NCBI RefSeq assembly: GCF_946478785.1
Contig: NZ_CAMLDD010000010.1
Coordinates: 108,738 to 172,737 of the forward strand
Length of the DNA stretch: 64,000 nucleotides
Origin: an uncultured Flavobacterium sp.
GTDB taxonomy: Bacteria; Bacteroidota; Bacteroidia; Flavobacteriales; Flavobacteriaceae
Direction: 5' to 3'
Below are positions 8,648 through 16,243 of the stretch, piece by piece. The position numbers and the translations under genes were made by a program. Numbering within the stretch: the stretch's first letter is position 1; each line of letters starts with the position of its first letter. Below the pieces are notes generated by a model. The model was not told the origin of the DNA, did not search any database, and saw only the letters and a list, made by a program, of their open reading frames with translations.

Positions 8648-9151
8648 TTAATTTCTTTCTGGGGATAATCTCAATTCAGCTTTGATTCCGATATTTAAAA
8701 GTTCAGTTTGTAATGAAGTTAATCTCAATTCAGACCCTTTTTCAATACAGAAAAAGTTATTTTTTTTTATATTTATTAGGTCATTATAACTTAAGTTCAT
8801 TTTGTTTTTCAATAACAGAATTTTTTGATTGTTGCGATTAGATTCAAATAAAACTAAGTTCCAAATATTTTGCTCTTCTTCATATTGTTCAATAATTTCT
8901 TCAAGGTTATATCCAGATGGATAAGATGTTTGATTTCCTGTTTGTTTATCAATTATTATTGGTGAATTCCCTGCGATTAAATATTTTGTATCTTTCGTTT
9001 CATGCCAAAGTTTGGATGTGTAACTAAAAATCCAGGCATATGGTTTTTCAATAGTAAAATCATCAAGAATAATTAGTGAATCAATATCTGAGAAATTAGA
9101 ATTTGCTAATCGTTCAGAAACAATTTTTCTGGCTTGTTCTAATGTGAGCAT
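8648..9151 (-). CDS. Imm35/YrhB-like putative immunity protein
   Basis: The N-terminal 90 residues of this 167-residue protein resemble the YrhB/Imm35 domain: an opening helix (TLEQARKIVSERL), the strand PYAWIFSYTSKLW, then LIAGNSPIIIDKQTG, which is the family's most recognisable stretch. The C-terminal 60 residues (KNKMNLSYNDLINIKKN and ELLNIGIKAEL) vaguely recall the L7/L12 C-terminal fold; this is inference. Imm35 proteins often neutralise toxins of polymorphic or contact-dependent systems, but the family is also found alone. No toxin gene is nearby. Its only likely operon partner is the hypothetical gene at 8217-8621. Confidence 0.65.
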   Translation of the reverse strand: MLTLEQARKIVSERLANSNFSDIDSLIILDDFTIEKPYAWIFSYTSKLWHETKDTKYLIAGNSPIIIDKQTGNQTSYPSGYNLEEIIEQYEEEQNIWNLVLFESNRNNQKILLLKNKMNLSYNDLINIKKNNFFCIEKGSELRLTSLQTELLNIGIKAELRLSPERN

Positions 9152-9168
9152 TCTTAATTAGTATTAAT

Positions 9169-10071
9169 TTATAAATAAAGTTCCCCTTTCATCGTAATAA
9201 TCGAAGAACCACCAACCAAAATATCATTTTCCCTATTCATAACTTCAATGAGCGAGGGATGTTTCAATTTGACGCCCTGCAGAATCTTATATTCTGTATC
9301 TGGTTTAGTAAATTTTTTCTGCGTCAAAAAACCAATCAAACACCCTGCAGCCGTTCCTGTAGCAGGATCTTCATTTATTCCGATTATGGGATTAAAAAAC
9401 CGCGCTTCGACTATATTTTCCTTATTTTCATGTGAAATAGTAAAACAATAAAACCCTTCAGACTTATATTCTTTAGAAATTTCAATTAAAAGTTGGTTGT
9501 CAGGCACACAATCATTAAGTATCTGGCTGTTTTTTATGGGAACCATTGTGTGGGCAACTTCTGTTTTGACAACCGTAGGAACAAAAGCATTTACATCTAA
9601 ATCCTCTATTTTTAAACCAAGTGCCACCGCAATTTTATATGTTGGGATTTCCTGTTTGATAACTGCTTGTTTTTGATGCATTTGCACCAATGGATATTGC
9701 GTAACGGGATCAAAACTTACTGTTAACGGAATCGCTGAATGTTTCATAATGACAAAACGATTGCTTTGATTTTGTTCTTCAAAAATAGGTATTCCTTTAA
9801 GCAAAGCACCGCAAACCGCACCAAGCAAATTGTGTCCTGCTCCGTCTATTTCGATTCCGGTTGGTGTAAACGAACGAACATTGAGTGCTTTTTGTCTGGC
9901 AGAATAATAAACAAATGAAGTTTCAGAGTAGCCAAACTCTTTTGAGATATTTTGATAAATAGCTAATTCTAAATCACCATCAGTAAAAACGACAGACAAC
10001 GGATTTCCTTTGTAACTTTTATTCGAGAATACATCTAAAACATAGTATTGCAAGGTGGTTCTTTCTTTCAT
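9169..10071 (-). CDS. PhzF-family isomerase
   Basis: The 300-residue protein has the two-lobed PhzF/DapF-like layout. It opens with YYVLDVFSNKSYKGNPLSV and has the catalytic-Glu motif GYSETSFV (Glu50). RSFTPTGIEIDGAGHNLLGA corresponds to the conserved glycine loop, and the C-terminal signature EDPATGTAAGCLIGFL is clear. PhzF isomerises dihydro-hydroxyanthranilate in phenazine makers, but most bacterial homologs lie outside phenazine clusters and have unknown substrates. No phenazine genes are visible here, so only the fold and isomerase class are supported. It is cytoplasmic, 17 bases upstream of the Imm35-like gene in the same direction. Confidence 0.88.
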   Translation of the reverse strand: MKERTTLQYYVLDVFSNKSYKGNPLSVVFTDGDLELAIYQNISKEFGYSETSFVYYSARQKALNVRSFTPTGIEIDGAGHNLLGAVCGALLKGIPIFEEQNQSNRFVIMKHSAIPLTVSFDPVTQYPLVQMHQKQAVIKQEIPTYKIAVALGLKIEDLDVNAFVPTVVKTEVAHTMVPIKNSQILNDCVPDNQLLIEISKEYKSEGFYCFTISHENKENIVEARFFNPIIGINEDPATGTAAGCLIGFLTQKKFTKPDTEYKILQGVKLKHPSLIEVMNRENDILVGGSSIITMKGELYL

Positions 10072-10138
10072 TTTTCTTATTTTGAATGAATAAAGTTACT
10101 GCTTATGTTTTAATCAAAGCAACAATTACTGGTTTTTT

Positions 10139-10696
10139 TTATAGCATTCGCTTTTGTTCTTTACTTGCATTTATCGCTTTTTCAAGTCTTGATATTCTGG
10201 TTTTTTCCTGTTTGGCACTCATAATTAAATGAATCACTACTCTTTTGTAAGATGGTGCTTGTTTTTCAAAAAAATGCCAGGCAGGTTTATTGGCTTTGAA
10301 TTGTTTTTCTAATTCTGGATCGAGGATATAAGTCTCTTTTTCGTGTGAATAAATTCTCGAGCGTTCTTCTGATCTAAAGGAAAAAGCTTTTTTACCTGCT
10401 TCCGTCATCAAACCGGCTTTTGTGAGCTGTTCGACTTTTTTAATATTGATAGCACTCCAGATACTCGATTTTTTTCTTGGCGTAAATCGAATCGAATAAC
10501 TTTCTTCGTCAATAGTTTTTCGGATACCGTCAATCCAGCCAAAACAAAGTGCCTGATCTACAGATTCTGACCACGACATGGTTGGCTTTTTGGTGCTCAC
10601 TTTATAGAAACCTACTAATAATTCGGTTTCTGTCTGGTAATGGTTTTCTAGCCATGCTCTGAATTTTTCCTGGTCTGGGAAGAAGGTTGCTTTCAT
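10139..10696 (-). CDS. YdeI/OmpD-associated family protein
   Basis: This 185-residue protein matches the YdeI-like family. It has FRAWLENHYQTETELLVGFYK near the start and the diagnostic SWSESVDQALCFGWIDG at about residues 40-56. RFTPRKKSSIWSAINIKKVE follows, and the C terminus is basic and helical. The family is sometimes named bacteriocin-protection or OmpD-associated, from limited work in enterobacteria; its biochemical role is not established. It lies 6 bases downstream of another gene with a YdeI-type C terminus, with which it probably forms an operon. It is soluble, with no signal peptide. Confidence 0.85.
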   Translation of the reverse strand: MKATFFPDQEKFRAWLENHYQTETELLVGFYKVSTKKPTMSWSESVDQALCFGWIDGIRKTIDEESYSIRFTPRKKSSIWSAINIKKVEQLTKAGLMTEAGKKAFSFRSEERSRIYSHEKETYILDPELEKQFKANKPAWHFFEKQAPSYKRVVIHLIMSAKQEKTRISRLEKAINASKEQKRML

Positions 10697-10702
10697 ATTT
10701 GG

Positions 10703-11281
10703 CTAGTCATTTAATCCTTTTCCGTTAAGAATTTGTGGTATGGATTTTTCAATTCTTGATTCTCTGGTTTTGGATTGCTTTGGCGAAGAAAAGTGTAACA
10801 TGTAAGCTCTTTGTCGTCCCGGAGTTAATGCTTCAAAAGCTGTTTTCAGATCTGGATTTTCATCTAATTTCTTTTGGAATTCTTCGGTAATTTCGAATTC
10901 TTCGGTTTTTTTAAAAGTGAATTTCAAACCTGCTTTTTCTACTTCAACAGCTTCATAAATATACGTTTTTAGAACCGGTTCGAGTTCAATTATTTCCTCA
11001 ATATTGGTAAACCTGATCTGTCGAGCCGATTGTACATTGACAGTTTGCTGCACCAAAATATTATCTGTGTCTTTTAGCAAAGCACCTTTAAAGAACAAAA
11101 GCGCACAATATTCTTTAAAATCATGGATTAAAACGATATTGTTTTTCTGAAAAGTATAGCAAGGAACGCCCCATTTCAATTCTTCAGTTAACTGACAATC
11201 GAGAACAATGCTTCTTAACTTCTCTGTTTCTTTTTGCCATTTTTCATTCTTGCTAAAATAAAAGTCAACTTTAGAATTCAT
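10703..11281 (-). CDS. DUF1801/YdeI-family protein
   Basis: This 192-residue protein combines two regions. The first 110 residues fit DUF1801 (WQKETEKLRSIVLD, then LTEELKWGVPCYTF and a strand pair CALLFFKGALLKD). The last 60 residues resemble the YdeI C terminus (FEALTPGRQRAYMLHFSSPK, followed by TRESRIEKSIPQI). The basic helical ending recalls that of the downstream YdeI protein, so the adjacent pair may share origin and job. Function is unknown; members are soluble. The intergenic gap to the next gene is 6 bases, a strong sign of co-transcription. Confidence 0.82.
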   Translation of the reverse strand: MNSKVDFYFSKNEKWQKETEKLRSIVLDCQLTEELKWGVPCYTFQKNNIVLIHDFKEYCALLFFKGALLKDTDNILVQQTVNVQSARQIRFTNIEEIIELEPVLKTYIYEAVEVEKAGLKFTFKKTEEFEITEEFQKKLDENPDLKTAFEALTPGRQRAYMLHFSSPKQSKTRESRIEKSIPQILNGKGLND

Positions 11282-11638
11282 TCTATTCTTAATTTAATAG
11301 TCTGTAAAAAGATTGAGTTACCTGTAAATACTTTATCTATTCGGTTTTGAAATTGTGTATCTGCATAAACAAAAATACGAATAAATTGAAAATGGGTTTG
11401 ATTTGTAAAGTCAAAGAGCATTATTTGATAACTGCTTTTTTGAGCTCTTTACTATTTTTATATGATAAGGTTGTGGTATGACTGAAGTCCGGTTTCATTT
11501 ATTTAGTTTTTAAATACACTTTTTCTAATTCTAGAACCCTGTCTTTCACAAAAAGAGCATTTTTATTAGTGCAAATCATTCTGTAATCTTGAGATTGATT
11601 TTCATCATCAAGTTTTTTGGCAAATAATCTTCTTATGG
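11282..11638. other. Gene-poor stretch upstream of the GC-rich repeat
   Basis: No convincing gene is seen. A minus-strand frame (11499-11750) ends here, but its first half is translated repeat DNA and the remainder resembles no family I know. It may be a relic gene end or chance. Confidence 0.4.
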
Positions 11639-11750
11639 AAACGTCAGCGTTAGGGATAGTAGCGAAAAGCCCGCAGCCTGACGAAGGAAGTGCGAGGACT
11701 TGCAGCGAATAGCCCGGCCCGTAGGGAAACGCCCAAAAAATTATTCCCAT
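11639..11750. repeat. GC-rich intergenic repeat element
   Basis: This stretch is conspicuously GC-rich against its AT-rich surroundings. It carries blocks such as GGGAAACGCCC, CCCGGCCCGTAGGG, GCCCGCAGCCTGACG and GCGTTAGGGATAGTAGCG. From memory, similar GGGCG...CGGGCTATTCGCT...ATCCCTAACGC blocks recur between genes of Flavobacterium and relatives; that recollection is not verified here. It sits between the end of the YdeI operon region and a plus-strand promoter. Confidence 0.5.
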
Positions 11751-11768
11751 TTATATCATTATTTCACC

Positions 11769-11776
11769 GAAATTTG
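11769..11776 (+). promoter_or_regulatory. Probable -7 element of small basic protein gene
   Basis: GAAATTTG matches TAnnTTTG at seven of eight positions. It lies within an 18-base word at 11767-11784 that is repeated exactly at 12006-12023 in front of the next gene. Confidence 0.4.
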
Positions 11777-11804
11777 CAAAATAAAGTAATGAAGCATAGA
11801 AATC

Positions 11805-11972
11805 ATGGCAAAAGGACCCGAAAAAAATACCAAAAACAAGGCTTTGCATACCAAATTGCTAAATCGGAAAAAGGCAAAACTTCAGGAAGAGAAAAGAGAA
11901 CGTGCATTGCGATTGAAAGCTTTAGTGGCAAAAATGAATGAAAAGAAGAATAGCGATGGTGATGCTATATAA
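11805..11972 (+). CDS. Small basic protein, hypothetical
   Basis: An ATG at 11805 opens a 55-codon frame ending at TAA 11970-11972. The product starts MAKGPEKNTKNKAL and is extremely Lys/Arg/Glu-rich and helical (LLNRKKAKLQEEKRERALRL), with no hydrophobic core, signal or Cys. It is probably a real gene: it has a promoter-like element 28 bases upstream, regular codon use, and a composition like small nucleic-acid-binding or ribosome-associated proteins. That functional idea is inference. A longer overlapping plus-strand frame (11690-11941) has an implausible product and is rejected. Confidence 0.6.
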   Translation: MAKGPEKNTKNKALHTKLLNRKKAKLQEEKRERALRLKALVAKMNEKKNSDGDAI

Positions 11973-12007
11973 ATTACATTGTATTTCTTTTCTGTTTTAA
12001 TTTACCC

Positions 12008-12015
12008 GAAATTTG
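12008..12015 (+). promoter_or_regulatory. Probable -7 element of DUF4375 gene
   Basis: GAAATTTG (seven of eight matches to TAnnTTTG) lies 28 bases before the ATG at 12043, within the same 18-base word found upstream of the preceding gene. Confidence 0.4.
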
Positions 12016-12042
12016 CAAAATAATCCCAAAACAAAATCAAAA

Positions 12043-12585
12043 ATGGAGGAATTCGGTAGAATAATAGTTTCTGAAACGGCAATGAACAGTGAAAATCTTC
12101 ATGATGTCATTCACTCAAATATTTCGGTAATCAATTTAATTCGAGAAGAAGGAGTTGATGATGAATTTATTCACGAAGATGCTTTGATGAGTTATTATCT
12201 GGATTATTACTGGTCACAATATGCTGAAGGAAATTTTGCCCAGTTTGTATACAAATCAGGCTGGAATAAAGAACTAAACGAATTAATCGAAGAAGGATTA
12301 ACCTTAATTGGTGCCGAAAAACATTTGGAATTGTTTCAGCAGCAAAGCAAAAAAGCCAGATTGATGAGCAGTGTAAAGCTGGCAAAATTTCTAAAAGGAA
12401 AATTAGAAGGCGTAAACCCAATTAGAGATTCTTTGAACAACGATACTTTTTATGAACTCGAAGAAAACTTAATTACTTTGAATGCAAACTTCTTAAAAAA
12501 CCATCCCGATTTCGAAGTACTTTCTGTAGATGATATGTTTGCTGCTTTAGAGGAATTTGTTGGACATGAGATTAAGCGCGCTTAA
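12043..12585 (+). CDS. DUF4375-family protein
   Basis: The ATG at 12043 (MEEFGRIIVSE, 180 residues) is preferred. The frame extends back to a TTG at 12013, but that codon overlaps the promoter element. The core YYLDYYWSQYAEGNFAQFVY with the following helices (LNELIEEGLTLIGAEKHLEL) fits DUF4375/DMP19-like proteins, all-alpha soluble domains of unknown role that are common in Bacteroidota. It has no signal peptide or membrane segment. It probably has its own promoter, nearly identical to that of the small gene 70 bases upstream. Confidence 0.75.
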   Translation: MEEFGRIIVSETAMNSENLHDVIHSNISVINLIREEGVDDEFIHEDALMSYYLDYYWSQYAEGNFAQFVYKSGWNKELNELIEEGLTLIGAEKHLELFQQQSKKARLMSSVKLAKFLKGKLEGVNPIRDSLNNDTFYELEENLITLNANFLKNHPDFEVLSVDDMFAALEEFVGHEIKRA

Positions 12586-12699
12586 TTTATTAATGTTCAA
12601 AGGAAAACGTTTTTTAATGATGATAATTAAAAACTAGTGACAAAGATTGGCTGTATTTGTGAGAATAAAACCATAAAAAGTAATCTAAAAATTATATCC

Positions 12700-13058
12700 A
12701 TGAAAAATAAATTTACAGTTTTGTTTATTATTGCATTAGCATTTTTAAGTTTTTCGTGTGGTGATGATCTGGAAAAAGCATTTGATTGTTCGGGATAAAT
12801 TTATTTTTGGAAATAGGGCACACAGCAGATGCTGTAAATTCTAAAAAAATTGATTACGAAATAAAATATATAGGCAAATATGAAGTAAAATCAGTTAAAT
12901 GGATTTTTGGTGACGGAGCAACTCAGACAGTGAATGGTACAACGGTTTCGCATACTTATGCTGCGGGTGGTACTTTTGCTGTAAAAGCAGATGTTACTCT
13001 AAAAAGCGGAAGTTCGAGCTGTACTTCGGTACATTCAAAAAGTTTGACTGTTAATTAA
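12700..13058 (+). pseudogene. Frameshifted PKD-domain lipoprotein
   Basis: An ATG at 12700 starts a lipoprotein signal (FIIALAFLSFSCGDD, lipobox Cys20) but meets TAA at 12796-12798 after 32 residues. In a different frame, from about 12786 to the stop at 13058, the sequence continues with a PKD-like domain: VKSVKWIFGDGATQ, then VSHTYAAGGTFAVKADVTL, the classic WxFGDG...HTY pair. Joined near 12786-12800 the two frames give a plausible secreted lipoprotein of about 117 residues. One lost or gained base explains the break. It is either a recent pseudogene or a sequencing error. Confidence 0.7.
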
Positions 13059-13145
13059 TATATATTTGGCTTTTACGGATGAGTAATTGTTTTTATCTTA
13101 TTTAAGTTTCTTGTAACTTCGCTTATAGTGTTTAATAAATTTAAA

Positions 13146-14696
13146 ATGAGGTATCTAAGCAGTCAAATATTTTTTTTGTTATCTCTTCAAATAAGTTTTT
13201 CTCAAAACAAAATCAATCTTTTTTCTGAGATTAATTACAATTCGATTCCTGCTGTTTCATTAAACGAATATAAATCGGTTCAGGAACGCGATAAAAAGCT
13301 TCAAAATCCCAATATTGCATTGGGAGTTGCAATTTCCGGAGGAGGTTCCAGAGCACAGTTTTTTAGTATGGGCGTGCTTTTGGGATTAGAGGAAATCGAG
13401 GAAAATAACTCTCATCGTAATTTTTTGAATGAAATCGACTACTTCTCAACCGTTTCCGGAGGCTGTTATTCGGCGGGTTATTATTTAACGATACTAAAAA
13501 ATAAACTCTATCAGGGAAATCAGTCTTTTAATGATTTTTATTTTTCCAAAGCTGATGCATATAAGGATTACGTCGATAAATCGGCGAATATTTTATCCCT
13601 TCTGAATAATAACAGAAACGAGAAAGGAGATAAAATATCGATGACACAGCGATTGGATTTAGAGGTTTTGCAGTATGATAGTACTAATCCTGATAATCCT
13701 GACAAGTTTAAAACCCAAATGCTTTTGTCTGATTTTTTTGTTCCTAAAGAAAGTAAAAACACACCTTATTTACCCATTATGGTAGCAAACGGTACGGCAT
13801 ATAACAATGGAGAACGGTTTCCGTTTATGCCGCATGTTATTCGGGAGCTGAATTTAAATTCGTCTCTGGCACCCAATAAAGCATCTATTTGTTTAAACGA
13901 AAATCAAATAAATGATGGTTACGATTTTCCGCTTACGTATGGGATAACGGCGAGTTCTGCTTTTCCGGGCGTACTTCCAAAAGTAAAATTTGGCGTTAAA
14001 AACCATGATAAAATATTGTGCATTATCGATGGAGGCGCCTCAGATAATATGGGCTATAAAACTTTAATAGAATTACTGCAAAATGATACCAAAGTAGACA
14101 GTAAAAATAAAAAAGCACTTTTTATTGACTGTTTGGGACAAGGAAAAAAAGAACCTTACATAAACGATGAAAAAATAAAACTTATTTCATTGCTGGAAAC
14201 AGCTTCTTTATATACAGTTCAAACACGATATATGACATTTGACAGAGATGTTGAAAATGCATTTGAAAGATGCAAAGTGCCAATTTCAAATTATCAGGTA
14301 ATTGGTTTTACTACGTTACGCGAGCATTTGCTTAAATTAAAAAAAGACGAATCGTATGAAAGAACAGTCTCAGAACTTAAAAATACTGATGATGAATATG
14401 ATAGTTGGTTAAAATTTCATTATAAATTTAAACAGGATTTAATAGAACAGTTTGGAGAACTCAGCTTTACAAGAGATAAGGAGGGCGAAATAATCCTGGC
14501 CACATTAACCCGTAATAAGTTTAATGAATTGAAACCTTCCGATATTTTAATTTTATATGAATTTGCATCCCATGTTGAAACTAAGCTAAAAATTACCCCT
14601 GAAGAAAGAGAAATGCTATTGCTGTCGGGACGTCTGGCCACTTTTTTAAAAACCAAAGAGTTAAAAGAATTACTCACAGAGCATAAGCAGTTTTGA
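13146..14696 (+). CDS. Patatin-like phospholipase, secreted
   Basis: The ATG at 13146 gives a signal peptide (MRYLSSQIFFLLSLQISFSQ) and a 516-residue protein; a GTG at 13128 in the same frame is less likely. Patatin-fold signatures are present: the oxyanion glycine loop SGGGSRA near 64-70, the nucleophile elbow STVSGG with Ser104, and the catalytic Asp in IDGGASDN at 295. The first Gly of GxSxG is Thr, a variant I know from this family. Patatins hydrolyse acyl ester bonds of lipids. The C-terminal 150 residues are helical and charged. It is probably periplasmic or outer-membrane associated. Confidence 0.87.
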   Translation: MRYLSSQIFFLLSLQISFSQNKINLFSEINYNSIPAVSLNEYKSVQERDKKLQNPNIALGVAISGGGSRAQFFSMGVLLGLEEIEENNSHRNFLNEIDYFSTVSGGCYSAGYYLTILKNKLYQGNQSFNDFYFSKADAYKDYVDKSANILSLLNNNRNEKGDKISMTQRLDLEVLQYDSTNPDNPDKFKTQMLLSDFFVPKESKNTPYLPIMVANGTAYNNGERFPFMPHVIRELNLNSSLAPNKASICLNENQINDGYDFPLTYGITASSAFPGVLPKVKFGVKNHDKILCIIDGGASDNMGYKTLIELLQNDTKVDSKNKKALFIDCLGQGKKEPYINDEKIKLISLLETASLYTVQTRYMTFDRDVENAFERCKVPISNYQVIGFTTLREHLLKLKKDESYERTVSELKNTDDEYDSWLKFHYKFKQDLIEQFGELSFTRDKEGEIILATLTRNKFNELKPSDILILYEFASHVETKLKITPEEREMLLLSGRLATFLKTKELKELLTEHKQF

Positions 14697-14844
14697 ATTA
14701 TTATTGAATCTATTTTTTAAAATCATAAAGAAAATAGTTTACTTGAATAGTCTCAAATAAAGATCTTCTGTCAAAAATTGCAAAACAACATTTTGAATAC
14801 ATCTTTCCCTTAAAACTTTGTCGTAATCTTAGGAAACATTTCCT

Positions 14845-14852
14845 TAAATTTG
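14845..14852 (+). promoter_or_regulatory. Bacteroidota -7 promoter element for serS
   Basis: TAAATTTG is a full match to TAnnTTTG, 38 bases before the serS ATG. A TTG at 14818-14820 lies 24 bases further upstream, slightly wider than usual for a -33 element. Confidence 0.55.
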
Positions 14853-14890
14853 CTTCCGTTATAAAAAAACAATAGTATAAAAACCAAGCT

Positions 14891-16162
14891 ATGTTACAAA
14901 TCGCATTTATTAGAGAAAATCAGGAGAAAGTAATCAAGGCTTTAGCAAAACGAAATATTGATGCTAAAAGCGTTGTGGAAGAAGTGGTGCAATTAGACGA
15001 AAACCGTCGTGCAGCTCAGGCAGAATTAGACAACACTTTAGCTGAATCTAATAAATTATCCAAAGACATAGGCGAATTAATGAAAGCTGGAGAGAAATCG
15101 AAAGCCGCAATTTTAAAGGAAAAAACCGTTTCATTAAAAGAAAAAAGCAAGGAATTAGGTGAAAAAGCAGAAGCTTTGGCAACCGAATTGACCCATAAAT
15201 TATACACATTGCCAAACCTTCCGGCTGATATTGTTCCAGAAGGAAAAACACCTGAGGAAAATTTGAATGTTTTCCAAGAAGGTGATATTCCGGTGTTGCA
15301 CGAAGGCGCACAGCCTCACTGGGAATTGGTAAAAAAATACGACATTATCGATTTTGAGTTGGGTGTAAAGATTACAGGCGCAGGTTTTCCGGTTTACAAA
15401 GGAAAAGGCGCTCGTTTACAGCGTGCCTTAATCAATTATTTTTTAGATAAAAATACAGCTGCAGGTTACAATGAAGTACAAGTGCCGCATTTAGTAAACG
15501 AAGCTTCAGGTTACGGAACAGGACAATTGCCAGATAAGGAAGGACAAATGTATCATTCAACAATTGATGATTTATATTTAATTCCGACTGCCGAGGTTCC
15601 GGTTACGAATTTATATCGTGACGTTATTTTAAACGAAAGCGATTTGCCGGTTTTAAACACGGCATATACACCATGTTTCCGTCGTGAAGCAGGCTCTTAT
15701 GGAGCACACGTACGTGGATTAAACCGTTTGCACCAATTTGATAAAGTTGAAATCGTACGTATAGAACATCCTGATAAGTCTTATGAAGCACTTGACGGAA
15801 TGGTAGAACATGTAAAAGATATTTTGAAGGAATTAAAATTGCCATACCGTGTTTTACGACTTTGTGGTGGTGATATGGGCTTTACATCAGCTTTGACTTA
15901 TGATTTCGAAGTTTTTTCAACGGCGCAAGACCGCTGGCTAGAAATCAGTTCAGTTTCTAACTTCGAAACTTTTCAGGCGAATCGCTTAAAATTACGTTTC
16001 AGGGATAAAGATGGAAAAAACCAATTAGCCCACACTCTTAACGGAAGCTCATTGGCTTTGCCAAGAGTTTTGGCCGGAATTTTAGAAAATTACCAAACTC
16101 CCGAAGGAATCGTAATCCCTGAAGTTTTACGTCCTTACTGCGGATTTGATATTATAAACTAA
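14891..16162 (+). CDS. serS: Seryl-tRNA synthetase
   Basis: SerS charges tRNA-Ser, and tRNA-Sec where present, with serine. The 423-residue length is standard. Residues 1-105 form the long antiparallel coiled coil that grips the tRNA (KAAILKEKTVSLKEKSKEL). Then come the class II motifs: motif 2 FRREAGSYGAHVRGL with the ATP-contacting Arg residues, and motif 3 NGSSLALPRVLAGILEN. The serine pocket stretch TAEVPVTNLY is intact. A perfect promoter element precedes it. A 32-base palindrome lies just after the stop. Confidence 0.98.
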   Translation: MLQIAFIRENQEKVIKALAKRNIDAKSVVEEVVQLDENRRAAQAELDNTLAESNKLSKDIGELMKAGEKSKAAILKEKTVSLKEKSKELGEKAEALATELTHKLYTLPNLPADIVPEGKTPEENLNVFQEGDIPVLHEGAQPHWELVKKYDIIDFELGVKITGAGFPVYKGKGARLQRALINYFLDKNTAAGYNEVQVPHLVNEASGYGTGQLPDKEGQMYHSTIDDLYLIPTAEVPVTNLYRDVILNESDLPVLNTAYTPCFRREAGSYGAHVRGLNRLHQFDKVEIVRIEHPDKSYEALDGMVEHVKDILKELKLPYRVLRLCGGDMGFTSALTYDFEVFSTAQDRWLEISSVSNFETFQANRLKLRFRDKDGKNQLAHTLNGSSLALPRVLAGILENYQTPEGIVIPEVLRPYCGFDIIN

Positions 16163-16174
16163 TTTTTTAGGGTT

Positions 16175-16206
16175 AAACCTAACAGGTTTTAAAACCTGTT
16201 AGGTTT
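16175..16206. repeat. Perfect 32-base palindrome with CCTAACAGG core
   Basis: The arms AAACCTAACAGGTTTT and AAAACCTGTTAGGTTT are exact reverse complements. They lie 12 bases after the serS stop. A second copy of the core is at 29653-29683. It could end serS transcription, since TTTT follows, but the repetition elsewhere points to a dispersed repeat family. Confidence 0.75.
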
Positions 16207-16243
16207 TAATTACCTTAAACCATAACTTAAAAGAAACCGAAAT

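Noticed and set aside
9169..10071. Phenazine biosynthesis
   Set aside because: A PhzF-like gene alone is not evidence. No other phenazine gene is present.
11499..11750. Minus-strand frame of 83 residues over the GC-rich element
   Set aside because: Its first half is translation of repeat DNA, and the remainder matches no family I know. The GC shift inside the frame argues against a single gene.
11690..11941. Plus-strand frame overlapping the small basic protein gene
   Set aside because: It begins inside the GC-rich repeat and has a chaotic composition. The frame starting at 11805 has a promoter-like element and a plausible product.
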